A stretch of 64,000 nucleotides of DNA. Origin: Adiantum capillus-veneris (taxonomy: Eukaryota; Streptophyta; Polypodiopsida; Polypodiales; Pteridaceae). Below the pieces are notes generated by a model that saw only the letters and a program-made list of their open reading frames with translations, had not been told where the DNA came from and ran no database searches. The translations under genes were made by a program, and so were the position numbers. Each line of letters opens with the position of its first letter. The first letter of the stretch is position 1. The DNA lies in the NCBI GenBank assembly GCA_014529385.2, contig CM043944.1:54481768-54545767 (forward strand), written 5' to 3'. Shown one piece after another: positions 51,521 through 64,000 of the stretch.

Positions 51521-52300
51521 CACGAATGCTTGTTAGCTTAAGGGGAGATGAGGGAGAGTAAAGTTAAATACTTGATTATTATCACATGAAATTTTTAATG
51601 TGTTTTAAATAAAATTATAATATCTATTATACATATATAATCACAAATGGTTTGTATATTATGAAGGGTCCCACTTACATAATATGAAAGGTGCACATTG
51701 CACATTAACATTTCTAAACAAAATAAAATGAGAAGGATATAGAATAAAAATAACAAAATTTAAAAATAAAACAAAAAATATTTTAATCATTTTTTATAAA
51801 AATAAGTAAATTTAATAAATATAAAAAAATAAAACAAATTAGTGAAATAAATTTTTAACGAAATCCTTAAATCAAAAGACCCTTAACCAATACTTTACAT
51901 CATGGATTTTGGGACATTTTGAGGCTTTGAATGGTTTTGCCTTTAAATGTTTTAAGTCCATTACACTTATCCTCAAAACTTAGTAACCAGTAGTCACTTG
52001 TTTGTTTTAGAGCCAGTTCATGTGGGCAATTGGTTTGTAACATGTTGCCAATTTTTTGTGCTCACATATAATGATTCATGTGAACTAAGCACACTCTCAT
52101 GTGTACAAACACTATGGCATAGAGATGTTTGGAAATTTGTCGGCAATAGGCTGTGAATTTTTTGAGTGAAAACATTCTATGTGAGCACAAAATATAGCCA
52201 ACATGTTGCAAATCAAGTGTCCACATGAATTGGCTCTTAGAACGCCGTTGTGACCCTTTCCCTTGCTGAAACCTTAGTGACAAAAATCTTGAATCTCCAT
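51521..52300. other. Unassigned AT-rich sequence
   Basis: Very AT-rich, no gene. A short inverted pair occurs at about 52035-52075 and 52170-52215 (TTTTTTGTGCTCACATA versus its complement, plus CATGTTGC and complement), possibly a decayed foldback element. Confidence 0.4.
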
Positions 52301-52329
52301 CGATGAGAAGTTTAATGCAAATACAGATA

Positions 52330-53790
52330 AAAGGTTGTGGACACATCTTCTTTTTTTGCAATTGCTTGAAAGAGAAACCACAACTACTCCTAGGCTTTAC
52401 TTATTACAAGATGTCATCATGACATGTATTGTTCTAGACCAGTCCTCCGAGGCTTGTCTGCCTCCAATCCTGTGGATCGTCACTCTGCTATCTTGTATGA
52501 TTTCACAAAAGCTTGCCACAGCCAGATCCCCCTCAAACACGCAGCGGTTCCTTGCTTGCCAAATATGGGGAAAGAAGTAGTACCTGATTATTTGAGTGCA
52601 GACAAGAATAGGATGACTTCCCAACCTGTTACTACCAAAGAACAGACCAATCTTGAAGAACTTAATTTGCCATGTCCTTTGAATCCACTTGCATATTTTC
52701 CCAGCCATGCCATTGATTGCCTGGCATCCCATGAACAGGTGGGCTAGGTCTTCACTAGCTATTTTGCACCCCGAGCCATGCCACTGATTGCCTGGCATCC
52801 CATGAACAGGTGGGCTAGGTATTCATTAGCTATTCTGCACCCCGAGCAACGATCGGACCCAATTCCTCTTTCTTGTATCTGTACGCCCATCAGCAAAGCA
52901 CCCCACATGAATTTCTACATAAATATCTTCATATAATGTGGCCACCTTGGCTTCCAAATTTTCTCCATGACTCCCTCCCACCGTTTTTCTGTCCAGTGCC
53001 TCTTCTAGAATTTGTTGAGGGGGCTACACCAATTTGCCTCGTGCATTAATGCATGGTAAATGCCTTTAGAATGTGGTTTCCAAAAGAGGCTACTCCCGGG
53101 CCATCTCCAAGCATCCCATTCAAAATTGGATTCACAAATTGGCATCACCACCTTATCAAGCTCTTTCATCACCCTGTAGACTAGTAAGATCTCAAAGCCA
53201 TTCAGTTGAAATTGGATGGCTAAAGAGTCAACAGTTTTCCAGCAATTCTTGTTGCCATCCCAGAATTGCTCTAGTCGAACAAGTCCCTAATTATTCACAT
53301 TCCTGGCCATTCCTATCCAATAGGGGCTTTGCGGCAACCCCAATATTTTAGAGAGCCAAGGGGACCAGTGAAAAATGGAGTTCTTAAAGTATCTGGTTGC
53401 CTCCCCCCATTCCAAAACCTTAGCTGCTTTTTTGCACTTCCTCATTAGCTCCCCTGAGAGTCCTCCATATCTAAGATAAGACCACTTCGGGGCGAGAAGT
53501 TTGTCATGCATCACAACCCCCTTCCACTTTCCCCCTTTCGATCCCAGTTTTACTACATCAAGCATTTCCTTGGTCATGATAGCCCAAGCTTGGTCCCGTT
53601 TAGCCAATGAGACCATAAATTTGGCACAAAGGGCCTCAGCATGGGATACAGGGTTAAGAATGCCAAGCCCTCCTTGGTCTACCGCGCGAGCAACTACCTC
53701 CCATCTAGCCCACTGCCATGGCCGAAAGGTTTTCGTGTTGTTCTTCTAAAGAAACCTTTTCACTGGTTGTGGCCACATCTTAACACTATA
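52330..53790 (-). mobile_element. 5'-truncated LINE, copy 2
   Basis: Homologous to copy 1 in the same order and orientation but starts only at the RT C-terminal block (FRPWQWARW-like, near 53750). 52397-52798 is the zf-RVT part. 53287-53616 has the SKGGKWKGVVMHDKLLAPKW block matching copy 1. A clear paralogue, not a tandem duplicate. Confidence 0.75.
52704..52845. repeat. 71-bp tandem duplication in LINE copy 2
   Basis: GCCATGCCATTGATTGCC... (52704-52774) is repeated at 52775-52845 with a few differences. Confidence 0.9.
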
Positions 53791-54873
53791 TACCACAAGG
53801 CCTTGATGGAACCCTAAGAGGTGGGAGTGTTGGCGTTGAAGTGCAGGATGATTACTGCAATACGTATGATCCATTTTGTTCGATGGGTACTAGTTAGTTT
53901 ACTTTTAATGTTTGAGTTTATTTTTCTCAATGGTGGTTTACTTTATAGTTAAATGAAGTAGTTATAGGAGGAACAATTGCATGCACCACCGTGGTTAGGG
54001 GCTCAAGTGGATAGTGGGAAGGTCGTGCGTTTGAGAATTGGGTGGAAGGGGGCTTGTCTCGCCTATAAGTGACACAAGATCAGAGTGGACGGAGAAACAA
54101 CAGGTTAATGATTGGCAAGGTGCTGGATGTGATTTGGACCGTCCAATTGTCGTGCAAAGGGGGGCAGGTTTTTATACACGTAGCCTCATATGCCTTGCAA
54201 CAATATGTGCTAGCTAGGATGGATAGGGCACAACTCGTTGGAGAAGGAGGTCAGGGGTTCAATAGACAGCCACAACACAAGGAAAGGGGACCCAAAAATT
54301 TAACCTTGATTATCTAAGATCGATTTTGGAATCGTTGCAAGGAGAGGCACTCCACTTGGCTGCTTTCCATTGCAAAGAGAACTTGGAAAAGGGATGGTGC
54401 ACAACTAGAGTGAAGAAAGAGAGTGTGTATGAAACAAAAAAAAGCAATCACTTAAAAAAAAAGAGATGAGCACCGCAACATATAATCTATGGCCTAGAGA
54501 GAGAGAGAGAGAGAGTCACTATTCTTGATCACATGTTCTCGCACATCGCTTGCTTGGTTAGCTAACAAAAGAGAAAATGGAGCCTTCCTTTCGTCTCCAC
54601 CTGGTCGCTCTTCCATCTTTGAAAATCAACCCCTTCTCTCTTTCATGATTGCGTAATCCCTCAAGGGTTTTACGACATGGTACAAGGAGAAGCATGAGAA
54701 GCAAAGAGGCTTCTTGGCTGTGGGGGGATTCCATCTTCTCATGCAACAACTGTCATGGGCCTGGCAGCATCCATTGGCTTAAAAAATGATCGTGGAGTGT
54801 CTCTATTTGGTGTTGCATTAATTCTAGCAAGTGTGGTAATGTACGATGCTCCAAGAGTGAGAGTACAAGCTAG
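53791..54873. other. Mostly unassigned, includes SINE-like segment
   Basis: No coding gene. Contains tRNA-like A/B-box blocks at 53990-54275 (listed separately), a short GA tract near 54500 and simple sequence. Confidence 0.4.
53992..54275 (+). mobile_element. Possible dimeric tRNA-derived SINE
   Basis: 53992-54042 reads GGGCTCAAGTGGATAG then GGTCGTGCGTTTGAGA, like a tRNA A box and B box. 54211-54270 reads TAGCTAGGATGGATAGGGCA then GTCAGGGGTTCAATAG, a second, closer match to tRNA promoter boxes at normal spacing. No intact tRNA fold with acceptor stem was seen. A tail was not located. Confidence 0.4.
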
Positions 54874-55167
54874 TGAGGCGGTCCGGGGCGGGCAACAAGA
54901 GAGGCGACCTCTAAACACCCCTCAAGGCTCCCGTGCTGCTCAATTGGGGCTGGGGCAACCACAAGCACAACACAACAACAAACCCACAGCCAAACCAAAA
55001 CAAGATAGGGGCACCAAAATTGAGGCGGTCCGGGGCTGGCAACAAGAGAGGCGACCTCTAAACACCCCTCAAGGCTCCCGTGCTGCTCAATTGGGGCTGG
55101 GGCAACCACAAGCACAACACAACAACAAACCCACAGCCAAACCAAAACAAGATAGGGGCACCACCTA
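54874..55167. repeat. 147-bp tandem duplication of the LTR U5 end
   Basis: The block TGAGGCGGTCCGGGG...GATAGGGGCACCA occurs twice. The junction GGGGCACCAAAAT-TGAGG resembles a primer binding site abutting an LTR end. Copy 1 (140-2726) has one block. Confidence 0.9.
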
Positions 55168-57689
55168 GTTATGGTATGCGAACTAGGACGCAAGAGAGAT
55201 TTTGGCACAACCAAGAAGATGCACCACACAACACACACAAACAACCTCACACCAAGACACACATGAAATGGACCAGAGAGAGCTAGAGCAAAGGGAAGAG
55301 AGAGAGGGAAGGATCTTGCGTAATACCTTATTTGTGACTTGCAAATGGAGATGGTTCGTTATGATGCTATCGTAGAACTTGTACAAAACTCACTCAATGC
55401 TTAGTGATTGCTAATCATTGCCAAAACACACACACACTGTCTTAGGGTGTGGGAGATCTCTCACCACAATACCCTCTTACAATGGACACAAAACTGGCAA
55501 TGGAAAACACACTAAAACACTTTCTAAAATCAAGATCAACCGATAAAACTCAAAATACACAAGTCACCTTGAATTTACCAAACCGTATTGCACAAATGGA
55601 AGGACGAAGATTTAAACGTCGAATCACGCCTTTGATGCACCAAACCTCAATTTATTGATGATGAAGGAGCATGTAAAATAGTGGTTTTGAGATTTTTGGA
55701 ACTCACGCTCTCTCACTTGCAATGTGTAGCTTGAAGGCTTCTCTCACACCAAGAGTGAAGCTCACAAGTGGTTGCTACACCTAAGTCTCTCCTCACGCAT
55801 AGAGTGTTGGGGTGCTATGTGAGATGTTGGAGGTTGTTTTACAAGAAGGAGAGGGGCCTATTTATAGGTTGGAGACCCCTCATTAGGATTATTGGAAATC
55901 CTAATTTACAAGCTAACAAATCAGGATTATGAATTTTTTGAATATCAAAACATTGTGGGCCTTCTTTGTCTGCTTGAGTCATGGGTGTGGGCTCAAAAGA
56001 GAGCATTATTGATGGTAGATAAGGTGAAAGTAAGTTTTAAGGAAGGGGAGAGAGAGAGAGAGTGTGTGTTACTATACACATGTCTTGAGGTGAGGTGTCT
56101 TTTATGGTTAGGTCAATGCTATTTTGTGTTAGCATGTTAGTCGTTAGTAATCACTAGAAAGTTAATGTTACATTTACAATGGGTAGAGTGATTTGATTTG
56201 ATGAAGGAAGAGGGGTGAATTAAAAGAGAATCATTGAGATGGTGAAGCTTTGAAGAAGCTTGAACTCACCCTTGTGTAGATTGTGGAAAAAATGACCGCT
56301 GGTCTTCTTCTTCTTCTTCGCTTCTTTACGCCGCCGCTGCCAAGGTTGATCATCGTGATGAAAATGGTAATTCCGTTGATGAGATCTTTTGATTTGCAGA
56401 GGTTAAGCATGGTACACATGCTGAATTTATGTATATATATAAGGAGTAAGATGGAATTGTACTTTGGAGATAATAGAGAGAGGCATAGAGATGGTGTATG
56501 TACATGGAGAGCTCATATGAGAGCTATGGGAGTAAGTGGGGAGGTTAATGGTGAAGAAGGTGAGAGAAACCATTGAAGGTGCAGGTTTGAGTGAGGGATT
56601 GAGAGAAATGTGTGTGTGTGTGTGTGTGTGTGTAGAAGTGTGGAAAGAGGTGAGAGAAGACTATGGGCTACTTGTGAAAAAAGTGGGCAGACTGGGGTCC
56701 ACTCAAAAAATCATAGCTCACCGCTGGTAGCTCCAAAAATCATGAAAAAATTTGAGTTGATTATTCAGAGCGTGGGCTACATTTTCTCTTTTGACCACTG
56801 CTCCAAATTCGGAGTGGAGATAGGTGCCAAAATTCTCACCAAAAAGCCTGTTTTTATGCTTGCAAAAGTCTTTTAGTGGACCCCTCCTTTGTTGAATTTG
56901 TACAATGCATCCAAGAGTGAGCCCCTCCTTTGTCATATCATAATACAAAGCATCCAAGTTGCCCTTGACACATGCATGGAGGAGGATTATTGGTGAATAA
57001 AGAAATATATACATGGTGGGACTAGTGTATGGACTATTCATGGACTTTAGCTCAATGAGCACATGGTGTTAGAATAATGAGTAAAAATAATAATAAAAAT
57101 ATGGAGGAGTTATGGATATGGAAAGATATTGGCATCATATGATATGGTCCCTCTTTGAATTATTTTGGGTGAAAGAGGAAAAGGTATGCAAGTAAATAAT
57201 ATAATAAAAGTAACCAATGAGTAGAAATCAATTTTTTGTTTTCACGAGGGTGAGGGTGAAAATGTGGGAGTGATTTGTATAAAGGAAAAATATGAGGTTA
57301 GAGTATGTACATATTGGCAAAAAATATAATTATGGTGTAAGAGGATGAAAGAAGGTGTACATAGGTTTAATAAAACACACACCTAAGTAGAAATATTTAA
57401 ATAAAATACCAAAATAATTATAAAAAATCCCTATATTTAGGCCATATATACAATGAAATATTTACACACAAAGAGGCCATAATATACTCTTTTTTTTTTT
57501 TTTGGCTCACCTAGCCCAGTGACTAGCTAGCTGAGGGTTTTTTAAGAAAATATAGGAAAAGCCCCCTAACTCACACACTCCTATTTGCAGTGAAATGGTA
57601 GGGATAGCCATAGTGTTTGGGTGATTTTGGTAGGGTGGAGTAACTTAGTATAGCAATTATGGAGAGCCGAAAAACGGCTATCACTAGCA
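54874..57689 (-). mobile_element. Solo LTR-like repeat, copy 2
   Basis: Paralogue of 140-2726 in the same orientation, ends TGAGGCGG ... CTAGCA. It is longer because its right (U5) end is duplicated (54874-55020 and 55021-55167). It has a minus-strand CTATAAATAG near 55858-55868, a GT microsatellite (56611-56632) and no coding domain. The U5-like end shares GGGGCACCACCTAG with the Tat-like LTR. Confidence 0.6.
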
Positions 57690-57965
57690 GGCAAGCAGAG
57701 GTGCTAAGTTTGAGCTACCTCTAGAGAATCCTTTGGCAGAAACAAGACCTTTGCGGGAGCCAATTGGACATACCCCATCACAGGTCGTTGTGGTGCTCTT
57801 CTTGGTTGCTTTATAGTGTTGCTATTGCATATGATGTCAAGGGAGGGCATAGCCTGATGAAACGTTTCCATGGAGGCACTGCAAATTTTACCTTGCAGTT
57901 GTGTACCTTGATTTGTAGCAATCATTGAGAGTGATCAAACACGACACACACACACATACACATAG
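57690..57965. other. Unassigned spacer
   Basis: No recognised gene. Ends in a short CA tract just before the PPR array. Confidence 0.4.
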
Positions 57966-59700
<1,735 letters not shown>

Positions 59701-60870
59701 TGGTAAGAGTTTGTATGTCCAGCGTGGCGGACTTGTTTGAACGCACCAAGTCCTTAACTAGCTTTGGGCCGTTTTCAGTAGATGGAGAGCGAGGGCCTTT
59801 CTCCACACGCTATCACCTATGCGTGCATCTTGAAGGCATGTGGCTCTATGCAAGATGCTGTTGAAAAGAAAAATCCTGCTTGGCACTGCTTTGGTCGATA
59901 CGAATGTCAAATGTAGTGCACTTCAGAAAGTACAAAGGCTAGAGGAGCTTACTTTTTGAACGGCGTGCAAAGATTGCATGACACACACAAGAGGAGCAGA
60001 GCCAGAAAGCTCTAGACTGATTCCAGCAAATGCAAGGTGAGGGAATCTGTCTAGATCCAATCACCTATGCATGCATGTTGAAGGCATGTGACTTTATGCA
60101 AGATGCTGATATGGGCTTAAAAATTCATTTTGATATTGTTAGTCAAGGGATGTTGTCATGCTTGGCAATGCCTCGGTCAATATGTGCGCCTAATGTGGTG
60201 CACTTCAGAAGCACATAAAGTGCTTGAGGAGATTCCTATCCGGAATGTATTGTGGGGCATGCAACAGGAGCAGGGCCAGAAATCTCCAGGTTGTTTTCAG
60301 CAGATGCAAAGTGAGGGCTTCTCTCCTGATGCAATCACCTGCGTGTGCAATGAGGCCTTTGTCCAGATGAAATCACGTGGGCGTGCATCTTGAACACATG
60401 TGGCTCTATGCATGATGCTGATATGGGCATAAAAATACATTCTGATATTTGTTTAGTTTGGGGTTGTTGCAAAAAAATGTCGTGTTTGACAATGCCTTAT
60501 TCGAGATGTATGCCAATTGTGGTGTACTTTAGAGAGCACAAAAAGTGCTTGAGGAGCTTCATGTCCGGAATTTCATCTCTTAAAGTGCATTGATTGCAGG
60601 ATATGCGCAATAGGAGTAGGGCCAAAAGTCTCAAGGGTGTTTTTTGTGTATCCGAAGCGAGAGCCTCTCTCCTGATGCAATCACATATGTGTGCATCTTG
60701 AAGGCATGTGGCTCTACGCAGGATGCTGATAAGGCATAAAAATTCATGTTGATATCCTTGGTCAACGGTAGATGTTATGCTTGGCCGTCCTTTGATTTAT
60801 ATGTATGCCAGATGGGGTGCCTCAAAGATTGTGACTTTGTGTATGTGTGTGCATTTGAGCCTACAGACGG

Positions 60871-62272
60871 ACAATACGACAAATTTCATATACCCTGAAA
60901 CCAAGAACATTAGAAGTGCTACAAGCAATGGTAGGCATGATAGCAAAATTGAGTGCTATAGTTGACATGTTTGTAGAAGTCACAGAATGGATGACGATGG
61001 TAGAACATATATCGGTGGAAAGATGGGAAGGTGATAGAACAATGTAAGGAAGATCTAGAAGCAGACCCATCCAAGATTTTGTGTTAAGCCACACGATCGA
61101 TACCAAAGGTACACTTATATTTTGTGCTTTGATTTTCTTCATGTAATCTCAAAAGTACTTAGATTACATCACGTATACATTAAAGCAATGAATTTACATC
61201 ATTTTTAAAAAAAGATTTTAAATGAAGGTGACAACTATTGAAGAATTTTTTTGATGCCCATCAAAGAGACACCCAGACAATACACCACGGCGGCATGGCA
61301 ACTTGAAATGATATATGTCTTCATAAACATCGGTAATGAGTTCTTCCTTGTACAATTGTAGTATTTTTACAATAAGAAAGTCCCTCCAACACTGGAGGAG
61401 AAGCATAAGTCCCCTTTTAACACTGAAGAGGATAAAAGTGGCGTGGGAAGGGCACGTTACCTACGGTATTATTATAAATGTGGAAAACGGTGCCAACTCC
61501 ACACCATACATACGTATGATTTTCTCTTTTTTTATGGGCACAAGCATTGCAAACGCACGAAATGCATCTCCCTTCGTCTTTATTATAATATGTAATTTTT
61601 TACATCTATACATCTTTTAATGCAAAATCTTATTTGTGATGCGAGGACATAGAGTTTTTGGCAAAAGCTTCAAAGAGAGATGCTATGGAGCCTTCAAAAT
61701 AAGAGACAATGTGAAAAGTACAACATTGCTCCTCTTGTTCAATTCACACCATTTCCATAGCGAATCAATCAAGGCATACTAGTTGCTCGTTGAAATGTGA
61801 TTAACGGCATATTAAACTTCCTCGTTGATCGCGCCATATACTCTTGAGGGGCAAAGGATGAAGACTTTTCTTTTGAGTGTCCCTTTAGCTAGTGATTCAT
61901 GCCCAACGTCAATCCCATCTGCTGGGGTTCATTGAGGACCCCCGGGAATATATAGAGCCCAGACTAGACGAATTTAATATATACAATTTGAGCCAAGGAT
62001 TAAAGTATACCTCAGTGCTACGTAGTAAAATGAATCTTTCAACGTTTCAGGTAACACCTAACACGCTTATCGAGCAAGTAAATTCGTGTGACGTGTGCAG
62101 GGTAAACTCTCCTTGGCGAGGCTGATGACAAGAATCAAACTGTCCAGATCGATCTAAGGTTAAAATAGAACCATAGATGTACGTTGCTTAATTAAACAAA
62201 TTTTAAAACGAGGTTGGCATGCATTGACGAGCCGTCTACCCCTTCCTTCACGTAATCAGACATATCTTCCTA

Positions 62273-62312
<40 letters not shown>

Positions 62313-62318
62313 GAGCAC
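60871..62318. other. Unassigned sequence
   Basis: No recognised gene. Short open frames (for example 61892-62125) have no familiar motif. A TC tract (62275-62309) lies near the end. Confidence 0.4.
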
Positions 62319-62322
62319 AGCG

Positions 62323-62553
62323 ATGCCGTCCATGATGTTTGGCTTGCCTGAGTACTACTCTTTCACCTGCTATGAATACGAGCCATTAGCTTTAATTCCC
62401 TCCGTCCTGCAACAATTACCAATAACAAGAGATCAGTCGGAATGGCACGATTATAGCGTGGCATACCAGGCTCTTCGACCCTACCTTGGCGCTGCCTCTT
62501 GTCTCGGCTTTCTCAAGGCTCTTCTTTTCTGTCTCCTGCCTCCCGATTACTAG
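62323..62553 (+). CDS. Short ORF of unknown nature (76 aa)
   Basis: Starting at MPSMMFGLPEYYSF, chosen because the longer frame upstream runs through the TC microsatellite. The end AASCLGFLKALLFCLLPPDY is hydrophobic. A TC tract in front is common in plant 5' leaders. No family recognised, and it may be chance. Confidence 0.2.
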   Translation: MPSMMFGLPEYYSFTCYEYEPLALIPSVLQQLPITRDQSEWHDYSVAYQALRPYLGAASCLGFLKALLFCLLPPDY

Positions 62554-62857
62554 CTAGCATGGCGCAGCAGCAGGCGCATTCTTATTTGGAACCTTCATTT
62601 CATGGGCTGTGCCATATTCTGGTGTTCCAAAAAGGTTTGGATTATCCTGCACTTGCAGATTTTCATTTCAGAGGCAAACCGTCTTTGCCATAACAAACTC
62701 CATCTATTATAGCTAAATTCCATCCATTGTGCACCTTTGAACCCTTATCATGCACTTCATTTCCTCCATAGCCAACCGCCCTATATACACAAGAAGATTT
62801 AGAGATTTTCTCATGTGGAAAAACGGAGTCTTTGTTAGTGTTTTTAATACAATGCAT
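62554..62857. other. Unassigned sequence
   Basis: No gene or repeat seen. Confidence 0.4.
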
Positions 62858-63012
62858 AACATCATGAGCTTTTTCTCGAGAGGCACCACATACCTAGCTA
62901 GGTACGATTGGGGGAAGGGCACCCCCGGCCCCCCCACCGGGCCGGCGGTCCCCTGCCCCCAACCGTACCTAGCTAGGTATGTGGTGCCTCCCTCGCAGAA
63001 GCTCATGATGTT
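62858..63012. repeat. Foldback element or hairpin, arms ~60-65 bp
   Basis: AACATCATGAGCTT...GGCACCACATACCTAGCTAGGTACG at left pairs with its near-perfect complement ending AGCTCATGATGTT at right. The loop region is GC-rich (GGGGGAAGGGCACCCCC...CCGGGCCGGCGG). A foldback MITE or a small-RNA-type precursor are both possible. Confidence 0.85.
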
Positions 63013-63102
63013 GAGGTAAGTCACAATGTGGGAATTATTGTGAGAATTTGTCCAAAACTTATTGTGATACACTTCCCTAATCTTATATAAATGCTAGTCT
63101 CC

Positions 63103-63107
<5 letters not shown>

Positions 63108-63139
<32 letters not shown>
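63108..63139. repeat. (AT)n microsatellite
   Basis: About 32 bp TA repeat. Confidence 0.95.
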
Positions 63140-63143
<4 letters not shown>

Positions 63144-63782
63144 CAACCCCACATCGGCCTCAATCCAAGGAATACCTTGCTTTACCTGCAAGCACCAAGC
63201 ACCAGGGCTGATTTCTGACAGGCAGTCTTGCCCTTCAAAATTGGAGGATTTTATGATATTTTCTCGTGTATTTTTTTGGAGGGTAGCTCACATTTTTACC
63301 CATAAAAATTGGGCAAAATAACTAAAAACGAGTAAAATGCCCGGAAGAACCTTTATCCAATGGTCGGCATGGTGGAAATGTGGTTTACAAACTACGAGGT
63401 ACCAAATTTTCAAGTGCTCTTAGATTTAGTGGTTCGGAGGATTTTATGAATAAAGTACAGATTTAGTGGTCACCAGCTTTATCCAATGGTATTTGAGCTC
63501 GATTCTCTCCAGTGGTGATAGTGCTGCTTTCAGTAGTGTCATTGCAGGAATCTAGCAAGATTATGGCTCATAGGAAGTGGAATGAGCCAGTAAGAAGTGC
63601 TATGGTAGGTAGTAAAGGTGATCCAGAAGACACTAAATATTGCCTTTTTTCTATTTATTTTGTTGCCACCAAAATACAATTTACCCTTCTACGTTGTCGT
63701 GTCTTGGTACGTGTTGAATGTGAAACTAAAAATATATATCTCACTCTTAATGCTTTTGATGTGTCGCACCGAATGCTATAGT
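63140..63782. other. Unassigned, with CTTTATCCAATGG motifs
   Basis: Two occurrences of CTTTATCCAATGG (63350 and 63478 areas), the motif also seen at 48.4 and 51.2-51.4 kb. No gene. Confidence 0.4.
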
Positions 63783-63940
63783 ATACATAGTGTGATATAT
63801 GTGAACATGACCTTACCGAGTCAATGAGGCCTTGGATGTGGAACTGTTCCGTGTTTCACATATACACAGTGTGATATATATGAAAACGACCTTATCCAGT
63901 CAGTGGGGCCTTGGATGTGGAACTATTCTGTCTTTTGTTA
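63783..63940. repeat. 79-bp tandem duplication
   Basis: ATACATAGTGTGATATATGTG... with GGCCTTGGATGTGGAACT is repeated once with ~10% differences (second unit from 63862). Confidence 0.88.
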
Positions 63941-64000
63941 ATTTAAAAATAGCTAGCTTTCTTTGGGAATGTACAAATATCTAGTGCTCTGAAGTGGTAC

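Noticed and set aside
54211-54275. Functional tRNA gene
   Set aside because: A and B boxes are suggestive but no acceptor stem or anticodon arm could be paired, so it is kept only as SINE-like.
140-57689. A single 57-kb element bounded by the two long LTR-like repeats
   Set aside because: No matching target duplications at the outer edges, no primer site or purine tract beside the repeats, and many independent elements with their own duplications lie between them.
62750-63072. ORFs across the foldback on both strands
   Set aside because: They arise from the inverted repeat reading similarly on both strands. No coding signature.

Overview
This window looks like heterochromatic, repeat-rich nuclear DNA of a land plant. 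The likeliest source is a fern or another seed-free vascular plant. The evidence is plant-type Ty3 (Tat-like, dual RNase H) and Ty1/copia (tRNA-iMet primer site) retrotransposons, plant-style LINE remnants with a zf-RVT domain, and a decayed array of PLS-type PPR repeats whose wording resembles fern and lycophyte PPR proteins. I found no rRNA, no canonical tRNA gene, no CRISPR array and no clearly intact host gene.

Layout. 140-2726 is a lone ~2.6 kb LTR-like repeat (related copy at 54874-57689). About 3540-5103 and 32095-35459 are two halves of one minus-strand Helentron/Helitron2-type transposon (N-terminal region, HUH Rep, PIF1-like helicase, C-terminal EEP endonuclease). It is split by a 27 kb insertion at 5104-32094 flanked by a GCAT duplication. 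That insertion is a tandem LTR-internal-LTR-internal-LTR Ty3 array (units A and B, plus strand). Unit A carries a MITE (7653-7931) and a 380 bp internal duplication. Unit B is broken at a GTAG duplication by a complete minus-strand Tat-like Ty3 element (18963-28218). The nesting order is therefore Helentron, then Ty3 tandem array, then MITE and Tat element.

Right of this lie a probable LTR fragment (36916-38358) and a minus-strand, possibly multi-exon gene remnant (38744-45835) split by a complete copia element (39532-44674, AAGAT duplication). Then come an inverted/tandem repeat cluster (46.3-47.8 kb), two 5'-truncated LINEs (48.7-51.1 and 52.3-53.8 kb), a possible tRNA-derived SINE (54.0-54.3 kb), the second long LTR, the PPR pseudogene array (58.0-60.9 kb) and mostly unassigned DNA with a GC-rich foldback (62858-63012).

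The most interesting signal is a family of 70-72 residue leader proteins. Two paralogous ORFs lie inside each of the three LTRs of the Ty3 array, downstream of the TATA box. A similar 72-residue ORF lies between the primer binding site and gag of the Tat-like element. All share a C-terminal core with the pattern G-x-x-R-[LF], then P-[FL]-[IV]-L-P-L, then [DE]-V-x-I-[FY]. I know of no description of such a family.
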